Positions 1-6,338 of a stretch of 17,285 nt of DNA are shown here, piece after piece (the first letter of the stretch is position 1; each line of letters starts with the position of its first letter). The notes beneath the pieces were generated by a model. It made no database searches, had not been told where the DNA came from, and saw only the letters and a program-made list of their open reading frames with translations. The position numbers and the translations under genes were made by a program. The stretch comes from Planctomycetaceae bacterium (GTDB lineage Bacteria; Planctomycetota; Planctomycetia; Planctomycetales; Planctomycetaceae), in NCBI GenBank assembly GCA_027000105.1, contig JALTOP010000148.1, forward strand, positions 4,740-22,024. The letters are read 5' to 3'.

Positions 1-1
1 G

Positions 2-127
2 AAAAGGATTCCCCCGTCTGGGGAGGCAAGAGGAAAACTGAAACCGGGGCAACGTCCCGCCAGAAAACCGGGAGGCCCGGGGAGAGGGGCGCGGGGAAAA
101 GGTCAGCGACAGAAACCGGTCCGCTAG
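2..127 (+). CDS. Possible C-terminal tail of an upstream protein (partial)
   Basis: A reading frame is open from the window edge to a TAG at 125-127 and encodes about 41 residues made almost entirely of Lys, Arg, Gly, Pro and Gln. This basic, disordered composition resembles the tails of exported or membrane proteins. The next gene is a MacB/LolD-type ATPase, so the upstream protein could be its permease or a HlyD-type periplasmic adaptor, but no conserved domain is visible here. A second frame is also open to a TGA at 178-180, so the choice of frame is uncertain. Confidence 0.35.
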   Translation, partial: KRIPPSGEARGKLKPGQRPARKPGGPGRGARGKGQRQKPVR

Positions 128-292
128 TTTCTGCAGGTCTTGAAACAGCGATGGAGATCGCACACCACCGATGCTGCTGATTGCAGTTGTGGTATTTCGG
201 GACGGAGTAAGCTCCCAATCGCACGGTTTGTTCGGACTGCTGGATCACGATTTGTCGCCTTGCACAATTTTCCCAGAGAGAAGAATGGCTTC

Positions 293-1006
293 ATGAAATA
301 CGCTGCCCGCCTGATTGAACTGACAAAACACTACTTCCTGGGCGATAACGTCGTTCGCGCCTTGCGGGGAGTTTCTCTGGATATCCCTGAAGGCGATTTT
401 CTGGCGATCATGGGATCCTCGGGAAGCGGAAAAAGTACGATGTTGAACCTGATGGGCGCCCTCGATAAGCCGACATCAGGTCAATATATCCTGGCGGGGA
501 GGGACGTCTCCAGCATGGATGATGACGAACTTTCCCTGGTCCGTAATGAATTGATCGGTTTCATTTTTCAGTCGTTCCATCTGATACCGCAATATTCGGT
601 GCTTGAGAACATCATGCTCACCTACCAGTATCGCAGGAACAGCTCTGGCATTACGGCAAAGGATGAAAATCGGGCAATCGATATCGCCAGAAAGGTCGGA
701 CTGGAAGAAAGGCTCGACCACAAACCGTTCCAGCTTTCCGGCGGTCAACAACAACGGGTGGCGATCGCGCGATCATTGATCAACGATCCACAAATCATCA
801 TGGCGGATGAACCAACAGGAAATCTCGATTCTTCAACCAGCGAAGAAATCATGAACTTGCTGACGGAACTTAATGAAGAGGGACGCACCATTATTATGGT
901 CACACATGAACCGGAAGTCGCAGTGCTGACGAAAAACCAAATCTACATGAAAGATGGTGAAATCGCCGGCAAAGGGATTTTCCCCGGCAAGCTCAAAAAT
1001 GTTTAA
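293..1006 (+). CDS. ABC transporter ATP-binding protein, MacB/LolD type
   Basis: This is a 237-aa cytoplasmic ATPase with a complete nucleotide-binding domain: Walker A GSSGSGKST (residues 41-49), Q-loop FQS (92-94), signature LSGGQQQR (148-155), Walker B IIMADEP (168-174), D-loop GNLDS (176-180) and H-loop His205. The opening LIELTKHYFLGDNVVRALRGV pattern and the ADEPTGNLDS block are typical of the MacB/LolD/FtsE branch, which powers FtsX-like permeases in lipoprotein release or efflux. A TTG in the same frame at 140 would add 51 residues that look non-coding, so I chose the ATG at 293, which follows an AGAGAGAAG stretch. No permease is downstream; mobile-element debris follows. The partner permease is probably upstream, outside the window. 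Confidence 0.93.
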   Translation: MKYAARLIELTKHYFLGDNVVRALRGVSLDIPEGDFLAIMGSSGSGKSTMLNLMGALDKPTSGQYILAGRDVSSMDDDELSLVRNELIGFIFQSFHLIPQYSVLENIMLTYQYRRNSSGITAKDENRAIDIARKVGLEERLDHKPFQLSGGQQQRVAIARSLINDPQIIMADEPTGNLDSSTSEEIMNLLTELNEEGRTIIMVTHEPEVAVLTKNQIYMKDGEIAGKGIFPGKLKNV

Positions 1007-1157
1007 TACGGTCTGTTGGAGATCATGACGCTGCCTCGCCTTCCTCGACCTCGAATGGTTCCGGCTTGTCCGCTTGACCATCAAGAGTTCTCAATTCGGC
1101 CCTGCTGATAAAGTTTTTTACTCTGTTATTATGTTATTATTGCGTGAAGCAAGGTAG

Positions 1158-1174
1158 GGTGTGCTGTGCACACC
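1158..1174. repeat. Perfect palindromic hairpin, REP-like
   Basis: GGTGTGC and GCACACC form a perfect 7-bp inverted repeat around a TGT loop, preceded by AGGTAG. Short palindromes of the form GGTAGGGTGTGC...GCACACC are often dispersed in bacterial genomes. No T-run follows on the plus strand, so this is not a clear terminator for the ATPase gene that ends 150 bases upstream. Only this copy was noticed in the window. Confidence 0.4.
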
Positions 1175-1193
1175 AATTGTGACGTTGTAATAA

Positions 1194-1439
1194 ATGGAAA
1201 ACATCATTGCTATTGTAGACATTAATGCGATCCGCACAGCGGATCCTACGATACTGTTCATGCCGATTATCGTTGCCAAACGGTACAACCCGCTGATCAA
1301 AGCGTTCTACGATCGACTCATCGAAAACAGAAAACCGAAAATGGTTGCCCTCATCGCCGCTATGAGAAAACTTTTAACCATCCTCAATGTAATGGTCAGA
1401 GAAGGAAAAAAATGGAACGAAAACGAAATCGTCACTTGA
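1194..1439 (+). pseudogene. IS110-family transposase, C-terminal remnant
   Basis: The 81 residues read through MPIIVAKRYNPLIKAFYDRL and then KMVALIAAMRKLLTILNVM. This is the conserved C-terminal block of IS110-family (Transposase_20) recombinases, in which a GRAxVRxALxMxTLVAxRYNP pattern leads into KVALxAxMRKLLxILNxM. The catalytic DEDD N-terminal domain and most of the normal length (usually 300-400 aa) are absent. The junction near residues 13-20 reads RTADPTILFMP. Family members usually read RTALFMP here, so about 12 bp (near 1242-1253) may be inserted. The ATG at 1194 is probably just the first methionine after the truncation. This is a dead fragment. Confidence 0.8.
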
Positions 1440-1473
1440 TTTTCAAGACAGTCGCTACGTCGCTATAGACGGG

Positions 1474-1972
1474 CTACTTTGCTGACTCGTTAAGCCCCAG
1501 TCTTTCAATAATATACGATGCAACAGCACTAAACTCATCGACATCGTGAGTCGTGTAACTGATGGATGTACTCGACGTACTCCGTTGGAATGGGCCCATC
1601 TGACAACGAATTCGCTGGATGGTAACACACGGCAAGAAGCGAAATCGATTCGGTGACAACAGGTCGTGTCATCTTGCTCATGAATTTGACAGCGTGTGAA
1701 GGATCAGACCGAGCACAGACGATCCAGTAAGCACCAAGAAACTCACTTAGACCAGCGAAAGGTGGTCCTTCTTGAATCATAGAACTCCAATCTGGAATAC
1801 CGTTCGCTTCACGATGTTTGTTCATCGCTGGAACAACCACCTCCCATATCAGTTGTTCCAAAGCCTCAATTGCAACGGCACCACAAGCACGTAGCTTTTC
1901 TGCCGCTTCGTTGAAGATGAAACAACTCTTGGGAGAGGTCGCGTTTTCGTCACTTCGATTGTGAAGCGTGTC
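1474..1972 (-). pseudogene. Hypothetical protein, 5'-truncated and frameshifted
   Basis: A minus-strand frame is open from just inside a TAA at 1973-1975 down to about 1560. It reads through KLRACGAVAIEALEQLIW, then PPFAGLSEFLGAYWIVCARS, then IPTEYVEYIHQ, and looks like genuine protein. Near 1558 this frame runs into a premature TGA, while the neighbouring frame continues sensibly as YTTHDVDEFSAVASYIIERL and stops at 1474. Removing one T restores a continuous C-terminus of about 27 residues. No good ATG precedes the conserved part; the first usable start is a TTG at 1861, which lies inside it. I do not recognise the family; the helical pattern and the GLSEFLGAYWIV segment suggest a small soluble helical protein. 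It sits between two transposon remnants, which fits decay, although a sequencing error could also explain the shift. Confidence 0.5.
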
Positions 1973-2023
1973 TTATGCTAACTGGCGAATATCAGACTCC
2001 ATAATTCTCTCCCGTGGCTTTAG

Positions 2024-2037
2024 CCCGGATTTCTCAC
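2024..2037 (+). repeat. Left terminal inverted repeat of the IS1380-like element
   Basis: CCCGGATTTCTCAC pairs with the copy at 2328-2341, with a single mismatch. It lies about 85 bases before the transposase start codon, a normal distance for a terminal repeat. Confidence 0.55.
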
Positions 2038-2120
2038 AAAAAATATCAACGAAACGGTCGTTTTTTGCGTAAGTGATTTAGTAGACAACGCTTTCGCATT
2101 TTCAAACGGACCGTTTCGTC

Positions 2121-2357
2121 ATGACACACTGTAACAAACAACGGACTCTTTTCCAGCCTCATTTTTCTCGACGCGTCAAGGTCGATTTCTCAGCCGAGCC
2201 GATCTCATCGGATGGCGGAAGATTGCTGCTTCGAGAACTGGAACAGCGACTGGGGATGATCAGTTCCTTTGCCAACTGTTTTCGAGACTATCCCGAAGCC
2301 ACCAAATCTAATCCCGGAAACCGCATGGTGAGAAATGCGGGTCTATACGCAATTTGA
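2121..2357 (+). pseudogene. IS1380-family transposase, N-terminal remnant
   Basis: The start at ATG 2121 and the N-terminus are intact. The segments VDFSAEPISSDGGRLLLREL and EQRLGMISSFANCFRDY match the characteristic IS1380 N-terminus, in which SSDGGxLLLRExDxRLGL is followed by a short FxDxR segment. After about residue 60 the sequence (KSNPGNRMVRNAGLYAI) no longer fits and is in fact translation of the right end of the element. The protein is 78 aa instead of roughly 400-500 aa, so the DDE catalytic core is lost. It is inactive by itself but could in principle be mobilised in trans by a full copy elsewhere. Confidence 0.75.
2328..2341 (+). repeat. Right terminal inverted repeat of the IS1380-like element
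   Basis: GTGAGAAATGCGGG is the inverted copy of the left end at 2024-2037, with one mismatch. It overlaps the last codons of the truncated transposase frame, as expected if an internal deletion joined the start of the gene to the right end. Confidence 0.55.
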
Positions 2358-2378
2358 ATGAAAGGGCAGATCAAATTG
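2350..2378. repeat. Perfect inverted repeat between IS remnant and permease gene
   Basis: CAATTTGA (2350-2357) and TCAAATTG (2371-2378) are perfect inverted copies separated by 13 bases. The structure lies immediately outside the right end of the IS1380-like element and downstream of the minus-strand permease gene. It could be part of a transcription stop region or insertion debris. Confidence 0.3.
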
Positions 2379-2399
2379 AGATGAGCCCCGGATGGTGCC

Positions 2400-2418
2400 C
2401 ATCAGGAAAATCCTGATG
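2400..2418 (-). terminator. Hairpin just after the ABC-2 permease gene
   Basis: CATCAGGA and TCCTGATG form a perfect 8-bp stem with a 3-nt loop, 12 bases beyond the stop codon of the minus-strand permease gene. No run of T follows in the minus direction, so a factor-independent terminator is possible but not certain; an mRNA-stabilising hairpin is the alternative. Confidence 0.35.
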
Positions 2419-2429
2419 TCAGGGGCAAC

Positions 2430-3275
2430 TCAACTGCTGGCACTGCGATATTTGCTCAGAGACCAGAGAAAGATTCTCCGTGAGAGCATGAAAAAGACGA
2501 ATGTTGTCAGCGGTGCCCAGAAGACAAGCCAGGAAGGTTCCAGGGTTTTTGAAAGCAGCAATCTGGCGGGAACCGTGACGACCAGCAAAATCGGCAAAAC
2601 GAAACTGAACGTGATTCGAATCGCATCGGCTAATGCGTTTCCGTGGTAAATCTGCTGCGGATAACGAGAAAAAACGGTGATGTAAAACCAGAAATCGTAC
2701 AATCCCTGATTCCGCCCAAACCAGACACTTGTGCTGGCCAGGGCAATCATCAAGCTGTAAAAGAAGACGACACCAACTGCGACCATGAGCAGATAAAGAA
2801 AAACATTGATCGGCGTAATCGCGTGCTCGATATGCATCAGCGAATAACAAAGCAGACCGATCGCAAGCAGGGTCTGGTTCAGCATGGCTAGATTTATTTT
2901 TTCAGTTGAAATCAGAAACTGCGGATCCACCGGCTTCAACAGGATAAAATCGAGATTGCCTTTGCGAATCAACTCGCTGAAATTTGCCACATTGGGCATA
3001 AACAGGCTTTCGACAATCGAGCTGATCAACATGCCAGTGGCCATGAATCCGAAATACTCTTCCCGGGACCAGTCCGCTATCGATTCCACATTTCTGAAAA
3101 TGATTTCAAACAGGATGACCTGCGCTGCAAACCAGAAAGCGCGGGTGATCACCGTGATAATGAAATTGCTGCGAAAAGAAAGCTCCCGCACCAGCGCGTT
3201 TTTAAGGCTTCTTTTCCAAACCGAAAAGTAGCTGGGGCGAAAAGACTGCAGGGAAGATGAAGGGACTGATTTCAT
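2430..3275 (-). CDS. ABC-2 family transporter permease (PF06182/DUF990-like)
   Basis: This is a 281-aa integral membrane protein with about six hydrophobic segments, near residues 37-60, 74-94, 132-150, 155-180, 220-240 and 248-266. The N-terminal FSVWKRSLKNALVRELSFRSNF region, the cytoplasmic turn IRKGNLDFILLKPVDPQFLIS (residues 103-123) and the FSRYPQQIY motif (202-210) are typical of the ABC2_membrane_6 (former DUF990) permeases. These normally work with a second ABC-2 permease and an ATPase encoded beside them. Here neither partner is adjacent: upstream, 69 bp away, is a CPBP protease gene, and downstream is mobile-element debris. The MacB/LolD-type ATPase at 293-1006 is on the other strand and from a different ABC branch, so it is an unlikely partner. 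The substrate is unknown. The start is ATG with no clear ribosome-binding site. Confidence 0.85.
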   Translation of the reverse strand: MKSVPSSSLQSFRPSYFSVWKRSLKNALVRELSFRSNFIITVITRAFWFAAQVILFEIIFRNVESIADWSREEYFGFMATGMLISSIVESLFMPNVANFSELIRKGNLDFILLKPVDPQFLISTEKINLAMLNQTLLAIGLLCYSLMHIEHAITPINVFLYLLMVAVGVVFFYSLMIALASTSVWFGRNQGLYDFWFYITVFSRYPQQIYHGNALADAIRITFSFVLPILLVVTVPARLLLSKTLEPSWLVFWAPLTTFVFFMLSRRIFLWSLSKYRSASS

Positions 3276-3344
3276 GGCGGGCCGCTTGATCGAAAGGAGA
3301 ATAACGCTTCCACAGACTTTCTTAGTGGATAGCGGGCTTCCTGT

Positions 3345-4457
3345 CTACAACCGGGCCGTGACGGCGATCAAAAAACCGAACAATGGAACCAGCCCTCCCA
3401 ATGTCAGAAGCAGCGGCAAGGAAGCGAAAGAAAGCCTTAACGGAATCTCCACCGGCAGTTCCAGCAAGTTGCCTTCGGGCGTCCATTCGCTGCCATCCAC
3501 TGTCAGGTAACGGACTCTCGTTTGCCAAAGGAAAGCCAGAAAAACGGCCAGGCTCAGTACGACTGTCAACAAAGCGGAAAAAGAAAGGTCGGCCGGTGCG
3601 GGCCGTGACACCGTTTCCGCCTGTCTCACCAGCACCACCGCCCAGGCATTATTGCAGAAGTGGACGAAAAGCGGTGCCCAGAAACTGCGTGTCGTATAAT
3701 AAACGTAGTGCAGAACGATCCCCATCGGAAAAACAGCCAATGCATGAACGGGATGAACATGTGCAATCGCGAACAGAAAGGATGTCATCAGGATTCCGGC
3801 TGTCACCCCCCATCGAGAAATCAAACCGCGACCGATGACTCCCCGGAAAATCAATTCCTCTCCCAACGCAGGAGCAACAGCAATGACGAGCAGCAACGCC
3901 CACAGCGGTGAATTAGCGGACATCGCTTCCAGGTGATCCATCGCCTGCAACGTATCCAACGCGTTGAACTGGGGATAACGTTCAAGCAACTCTTGCCAAC
4001 CTGCCATTCCCCACCGATGTATCTGTCCACAGATGGTCGCCAGGGGAATCACAAGACAACCGAGCAGAAAGAGATGCTGCAGCGGCAAAGGACGCGAACT
4101 GAGGCGGTGTCCAAGATTTCCACGTAGCCGCAGCCACGCTGCAATCAGGGCGACACTGACAAAAAGAAACTGTCCCCCCGCCGTCAAGGTAAGCTGCTGT
4201 GATTCCAGATAATCGAGAACAACCAGATCGTTCCACGCAATTCCGGAGGAAACGAATATCCAGGTCATCGCTCCAGCCGTCAGCAACAGGCCCACCAGGT
4301 GCAGCCCCCAGGCTCCCAGAAACCACAAAAGTGATTCAAACAGGCCCGGCCCTCTGGGCGGTCTCCGAGGGAACGATTTGGTTCCGGATAAGTCCGGTTC
4401 AATGTGAGAAGGTATCTTTCCCCGTGAGGTATCTACAGAATGTTTACTCGATCGCAC
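3345..4457 (-). CDS. CPBP family intramembrane glutamic endopeptidase
   Basis: This is a 370-aa multi-pass membrane protein of the CPBP/Rce1-like (ABI) family, whose members cleave substrates within the membrane or act in prenyl-protein processing and bacteriocin immunity. The three hallmark motifs are present: EELIFRG (residues 200-206, Glu200-Glu201 and Arg205), FAIAH with His233, and HFCNN (266-270, His266 and Asn270). About eight hydrophobic segments are visible. I chose the GTG at 4457 because GGGAGGG lies a few bases upstream, an unusually good ribosome-binding site for this window. A TTG at 4580 in the same frame would add 41 Cys/Arg-rich residues that do not look like protein. The gene precedes the ABC-2 permease on the same strand by 69 bp, so the two are probably co-transcribed. 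Substrate not predictable. Confidence 0.88.
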   Translation of the reverse strand: MRSSKHSVDTSRGKIPSHIEPDLSGTKSFPRRPPRGPGLFESLLWFLGAWGLHLVGLLLTAGAMTWIFVSSGIAWNDLVVLDYLESQQLTLTAGGQFLFVSVALIAAWLRLRGNLGHRLSSRPLPLQHLFLLGCLVIPLATICGQIHRWGMAGWQELLERYPQFNALDTLQAMDHLEAMSANSPLWALLLVIAVAPALGEELIFRGVIGRGLISRWGVTAGILMTSFLFAIAHVHPVHALAVFPMGIVLHYVYYTTRSFWAPLFVHFCNNAWAVVLVRQAETVSRPAPADLSFSALLTVVLSLAVFLAFLWQTRVRYLTVDGSEWTPEGNLLELPVEIPLRLSFASLPLLLTLGGLVPLFGFLIAVTARL

Positions 4458-4900
4458 ATCGCCCTCCCAAACGCGATTGACTACACAACGCCGCTGCTGA
4501 ACGCGCCAACCCTGAATGCAAGTTCCGGCAATCAGGTTCCGACAACAGGAAAACGCTCGTGTAATCAATAGGCGTTCCAAACGAAATGCCCGCGACCATG
4601 TCCGAAAGGACTGAAAGAATAAAGCTTGAACAACTTGCCAACCCGAACGGAGAGATCACTTCCCATACTACCAACGGTTAAAGTTTACGAACGGTGCGAA
4701 AACTTTTGAAAATCCCATTTTAGTTACGGCGATCAGAACGGACCAGCCGTACCGAGATACTACCTTTCCTCCCAGGATGACTGTCACATATTGTAAGCCC
4801 GAATGGGCCTTGAAATCCAGTATAATTTCTGACACCCGGCAAAATGGCTCCGGTTCTGTTACTGTTGAAAAACGTGATCGACTTCAAATATAGTCCAACC
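4458..4900. other. Intergenic region between divergent CPBP and EEP genes
   Basis: No convincing gene was found in these 443 bases. The stretch must hold the promoters of both flanking divergent genes. Visible elements are the GGGAGGG ribosome-binding site of the CPBP gene near 4462-4468, a small GCCC-GAAT-GGGC hairpin near 4797-4808, and a TATAAT at 4821-4826. Confidence 0.5.
4821..4826 (+). promoter_or_regulatory. Candidate -10 box for the EEP hydrolase gene
   Basis: A perfect TATAAT lies 75 bases before the chosen start codon. No good TTGACA-like -35 box sits 16-18 bases upstream; TTGTAA at 4791 is too far. It is a candidate only. Confidence 0.3.
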
Positions 4901-5623
4901 ATGAGAGTCATGAGCTACAATATCCACAAGGGAATCGGCGGTAGAGATCGCCGGTATAAGCTGCAGCGAATTATCGATGTTATCGAACGGGAAAACCCGG
5001 ACATCATCTGTCTGCAGGAAGTTGATCATCATGTCAAACGCTCCCGATTCGATCATCAACCCAATCTGCTGCAGAAATATTTCAAATACCCGGCGGCCGA
5101 TTTCCAATGGAATCACAAAATCAAGTCGGGGGGATATGGAAATTACATTCTTTCACGGTTCCCCTTTCAATCGGTATCGCATGTCTGCCTGAAACTGATT
5201 CATCGAAAAAAACGGGGGGCGCAAATTGCGGTCATCGATTCTCCCGAGGGGGAATTTCTGCTTGTCAACTGGCATTTGGGACTGGCAGAGAAGCAGCGCT
5301 ACAATCAGGTTGAACACCTTTTCTCGCAGAAACAATTTCGACAAAAGGAAGACTTGCCAACGATGATTGTGGGCGATTTCAACGACTGGCGAAATCAGTT
5401 AGGCAAAACGCAATTTGAACCGCGAGGCTTTACCCAAATTACCAGGCCTCCTTCACGATTTCGCTCTTTTCCGGCCTATATGCCTCTCGGGTCTCTTGAT
5501 AAGGCTTTTGTGAAGGGAAATTTCGAAATCAGCCGAGCCCGGATCGTCCGCAATCCGCTCACACACGTCGCCTCCGATCATCTGCCTCTCGTGGTCGATT
5601 TTCACTTGAAAACACCCGGATGA
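4901..5623 (+). CDS. Endonuclease/exonuclease/phosphatase (EEP) family hydrolase, YbhP-like
   Basis: This 240-aa metal-dependent phosphodiesterase-fold protein has the full set of EEP motifs: SYNIHKG with Asn7, CLQEVD with Glu40, NWHLGL with His125, GDFNDW with Asp159 and Asn161, a SLDKAFVK strand with Asp200, and SDHLP with Asp226-His227. The GDFNDWR motif, the RSFPAYMPLGSLDKAFVK segment and the overall size resemble E. coli YbhP, which is encoded next to the cardiolipin synthase gene clsC; the substrate of this branch is not established. There is no signal peptide from this start. A further in-frame ATG at 4844 would add MAPVLLLLKNVIDFKYSPT; I prefer 4901 because MRVMSYNIHKG is the usual opening. 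The stop overlaps an ATGA, but the real next gene starts at 5848. Confidence 0.88.
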   Translation: MRVMSYNIHKGIGGRDRRYKLQRIIDVIERENPDIICLQEVDHHVKRSRFDHQPNLLQKYFKYPAADFQWNHKIKSGGYGNYILSRFPFQSVSHVCLKLIHRKKRGAQIAVIDSPEGEFLLVNWHLGLAEKQRYNQVEHLFSQKQFRQKEDLPTMIVGDFNDWRNQLGKTQFEPRGFTQITRPPSRFRSFPAYMPLGSLDKAFVKGNFEISRARIVRNPLTHVASDHLPLVVDFHLKTPG

Positions 5624-5753
5624 ACAGCAGTCCTCTTATGTCTCCCTTCCTGTCAATCTTTTCAGCTTTTTCATTCCTGTCTATTCTTCCCACTTTCCCC
5701 GCTTTGATGAAATGGTGTTTTTTTCAAAATTTTTGTAAAAAGTTTCCCCGAAC

Positions 5754-5789
5754 ATGTCCCCTGAGTATTTTTTTCTTCGCTTTGTGTGC
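5754..5789 (+). promoter_or_regulatory. Conserved 36-nt upstream block, copy 1
   Basis: The block begins ATGTCCCCT and ends CTTCGCTTTGTGTGC. It matches the block at 6248-6283 without gaps at 27 of 36 positions, with differences concentrated in the middle. It lies 58 nt before the start codon of the first Gly/Tyr/His-rich gene, almost the same distance as the second copy. A shared promoter or regulator site is the likely explanation; part of the similarity may simply reflect recent gene duplication. Confidence 0.5.
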
Positions 5790-5847
5790 AGCGGGCCTGG
5801 GGTATCAGGACAATATTCAATGGGCTGAAAGAACTGGAGAGAAAAAG

Positions 5848-6129
5848 ATGAGAACTGCATTTCTTTGTGCAGCGGCAGTGTTGGGCCTGACGCTGATGGG
5901 GACAAATCAGGTTGAAGCCGGACACCGCTGCGGTTACGGCGGCTATGGATACGGTTATGGGGGTTACGGTTATGGCAGTTATTACGGTGGCTATTACAAC
6001 AGCTATCCAAGGTGGCACAATACGAGCCATTATGACTATTACGCTCCATCCTTCCGACCACATTACCATCATTACCACTATGTGCCTGGCCACTATCATT
6101 TTCACCCATCAGGACACTGGGATTTCTGA
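5848..6129 (+). CDS. Small exported Gly/Tyr/His-rich protein, paralogue 1
   Basis: This 93-aa precursor has a signal peptide, MRTAFLCAAAVLGLTLMGT followed by NQVEAG, with likely cleavage after VEA at residue 24. The mature part has three zones: a Gly/Tyr repeat region (GYGGYGYGYGGYGYGSYYGG), a linker with SYPRWHNTSHYDYYAPSF, and a His/Tyr-rich tail (HYHHYHYVPGHYHFHPSGH). There is one Cys near the mature N-terminus. I chose the ATG at 5848 because GGAGAG lies upstream and the signal peptide begins there; the same frame is open from 5620 but that leader is not credible. The His-rich tail suggests metal binding, and the Gly/Tyr region a disordered or self-associating envelope protein; both are inferences. 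It is paralogous to the next gene, most clearly in the signal peptide, and is followed by a strong terminator. Confidence 0.75.
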   Translation: MRTAFLCAAAVLGLTLMGTNQVEAGHRCGYGGYGYGYGGYGYGSYYGGYYNSYPRWHNTSHYDYYAPSFRPHYHHYHYVPGHYHFHPSGHWDF

Positions 6130-6151
6130 TTTCGATCTGTACCGACACGAT

Positions 6152-6186
6152 AAAAGCAGGGCGTCCAAGCGGAGCCCTGCTTTTTC
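6152..6186 (+). terminator. Factor-independent terminator after paralogue 1
   Basis: AAAAGCAGGGC (6152-6162) pairs with GCCCTGCTTTT (6174-6184) around an 11-nt loop, and a T-run with TTTTTC follows. It lies 23 bases after the stop codon and is the strongest terminator seen in the window. The A-rich left side may also let it work in the opposite direction. Confidence 0.8.
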
Positions 6187-6247
6187 TTGGTGCTTCCAGA
6201 AAAGTTTCCCATCAATCAAGACAAAATTGACGATTTTTACTAAAGCG

Positions 6248-6283
6248 ATGTCCCCTAAGCATCAACCTCTTCGCTTTGTTTAC
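6248..6283 (+). promoter_or_regulatory. Conserved 36-nt upstream block, copy 2
   Basis: The block begins ATGTCCCCT and ends CTTCGCTTTGTTTAC, aligning ungapped with 5754-5789 at 27 of 36 positions. It lies 55 nt before the start codon of the second Gly/Tyr/His-rich gene, downstream of the terminator of the first. Each paralogue therefore appears to be its own transcription unit with a common control element. Confidence 0.5.
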
Positions 6284-6338
6284 TGGCGAGTGTAAGAAAC
6301 ACTTTCACATTTCAATCCTTTCAGGACAGGAGAGCAAA

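Larger units (their letters stand above)
2024..2341 (+). mobile_element. IS1380-family deletion derivative (MITE-like) with both ends
   Basis: The left end, CCCGGATTTCTCAC at 2024-2037, is the inverted repeat of GTGAGAAATGCGGG at 2328-2341, with 13 of 14 positions matching. Between them lie a leader and the start of an IS1380-type transposase. The element is only about 318 bp, against roughly 1.5-2 kb for complete family members. The transposase loses similarity after about 60 codons, just before the right end, so the interior appears to have been deleted. No clear 4-bp target duplication is visible at the flanks (TTAG and TCTA). The exact outer edges are approximate. Confidence 0.6.

Noticed and set aside
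140..292. N-terminal extension of the ABC ATPase from a TTG
   Set aside because: The 51 added residues have no family similarity, and the ATG at 293 gives the normal MacB/LolD start.
1229..1245. Palindrome GATCCGC-ACA-GCGGATC
   Set aside because: It lies inside the IS110 coding remnant, has no terminator features and may come from a small local insertion; no function can be supported.
5620..5847. Longer start for the first Gly/Tyr/His protein, overlapping the EEP stop as ATGA
   Set aside because: A standard signal peptide with ribosome-binding site begins at 5848, and the 36-nt control block lies inside the extension.
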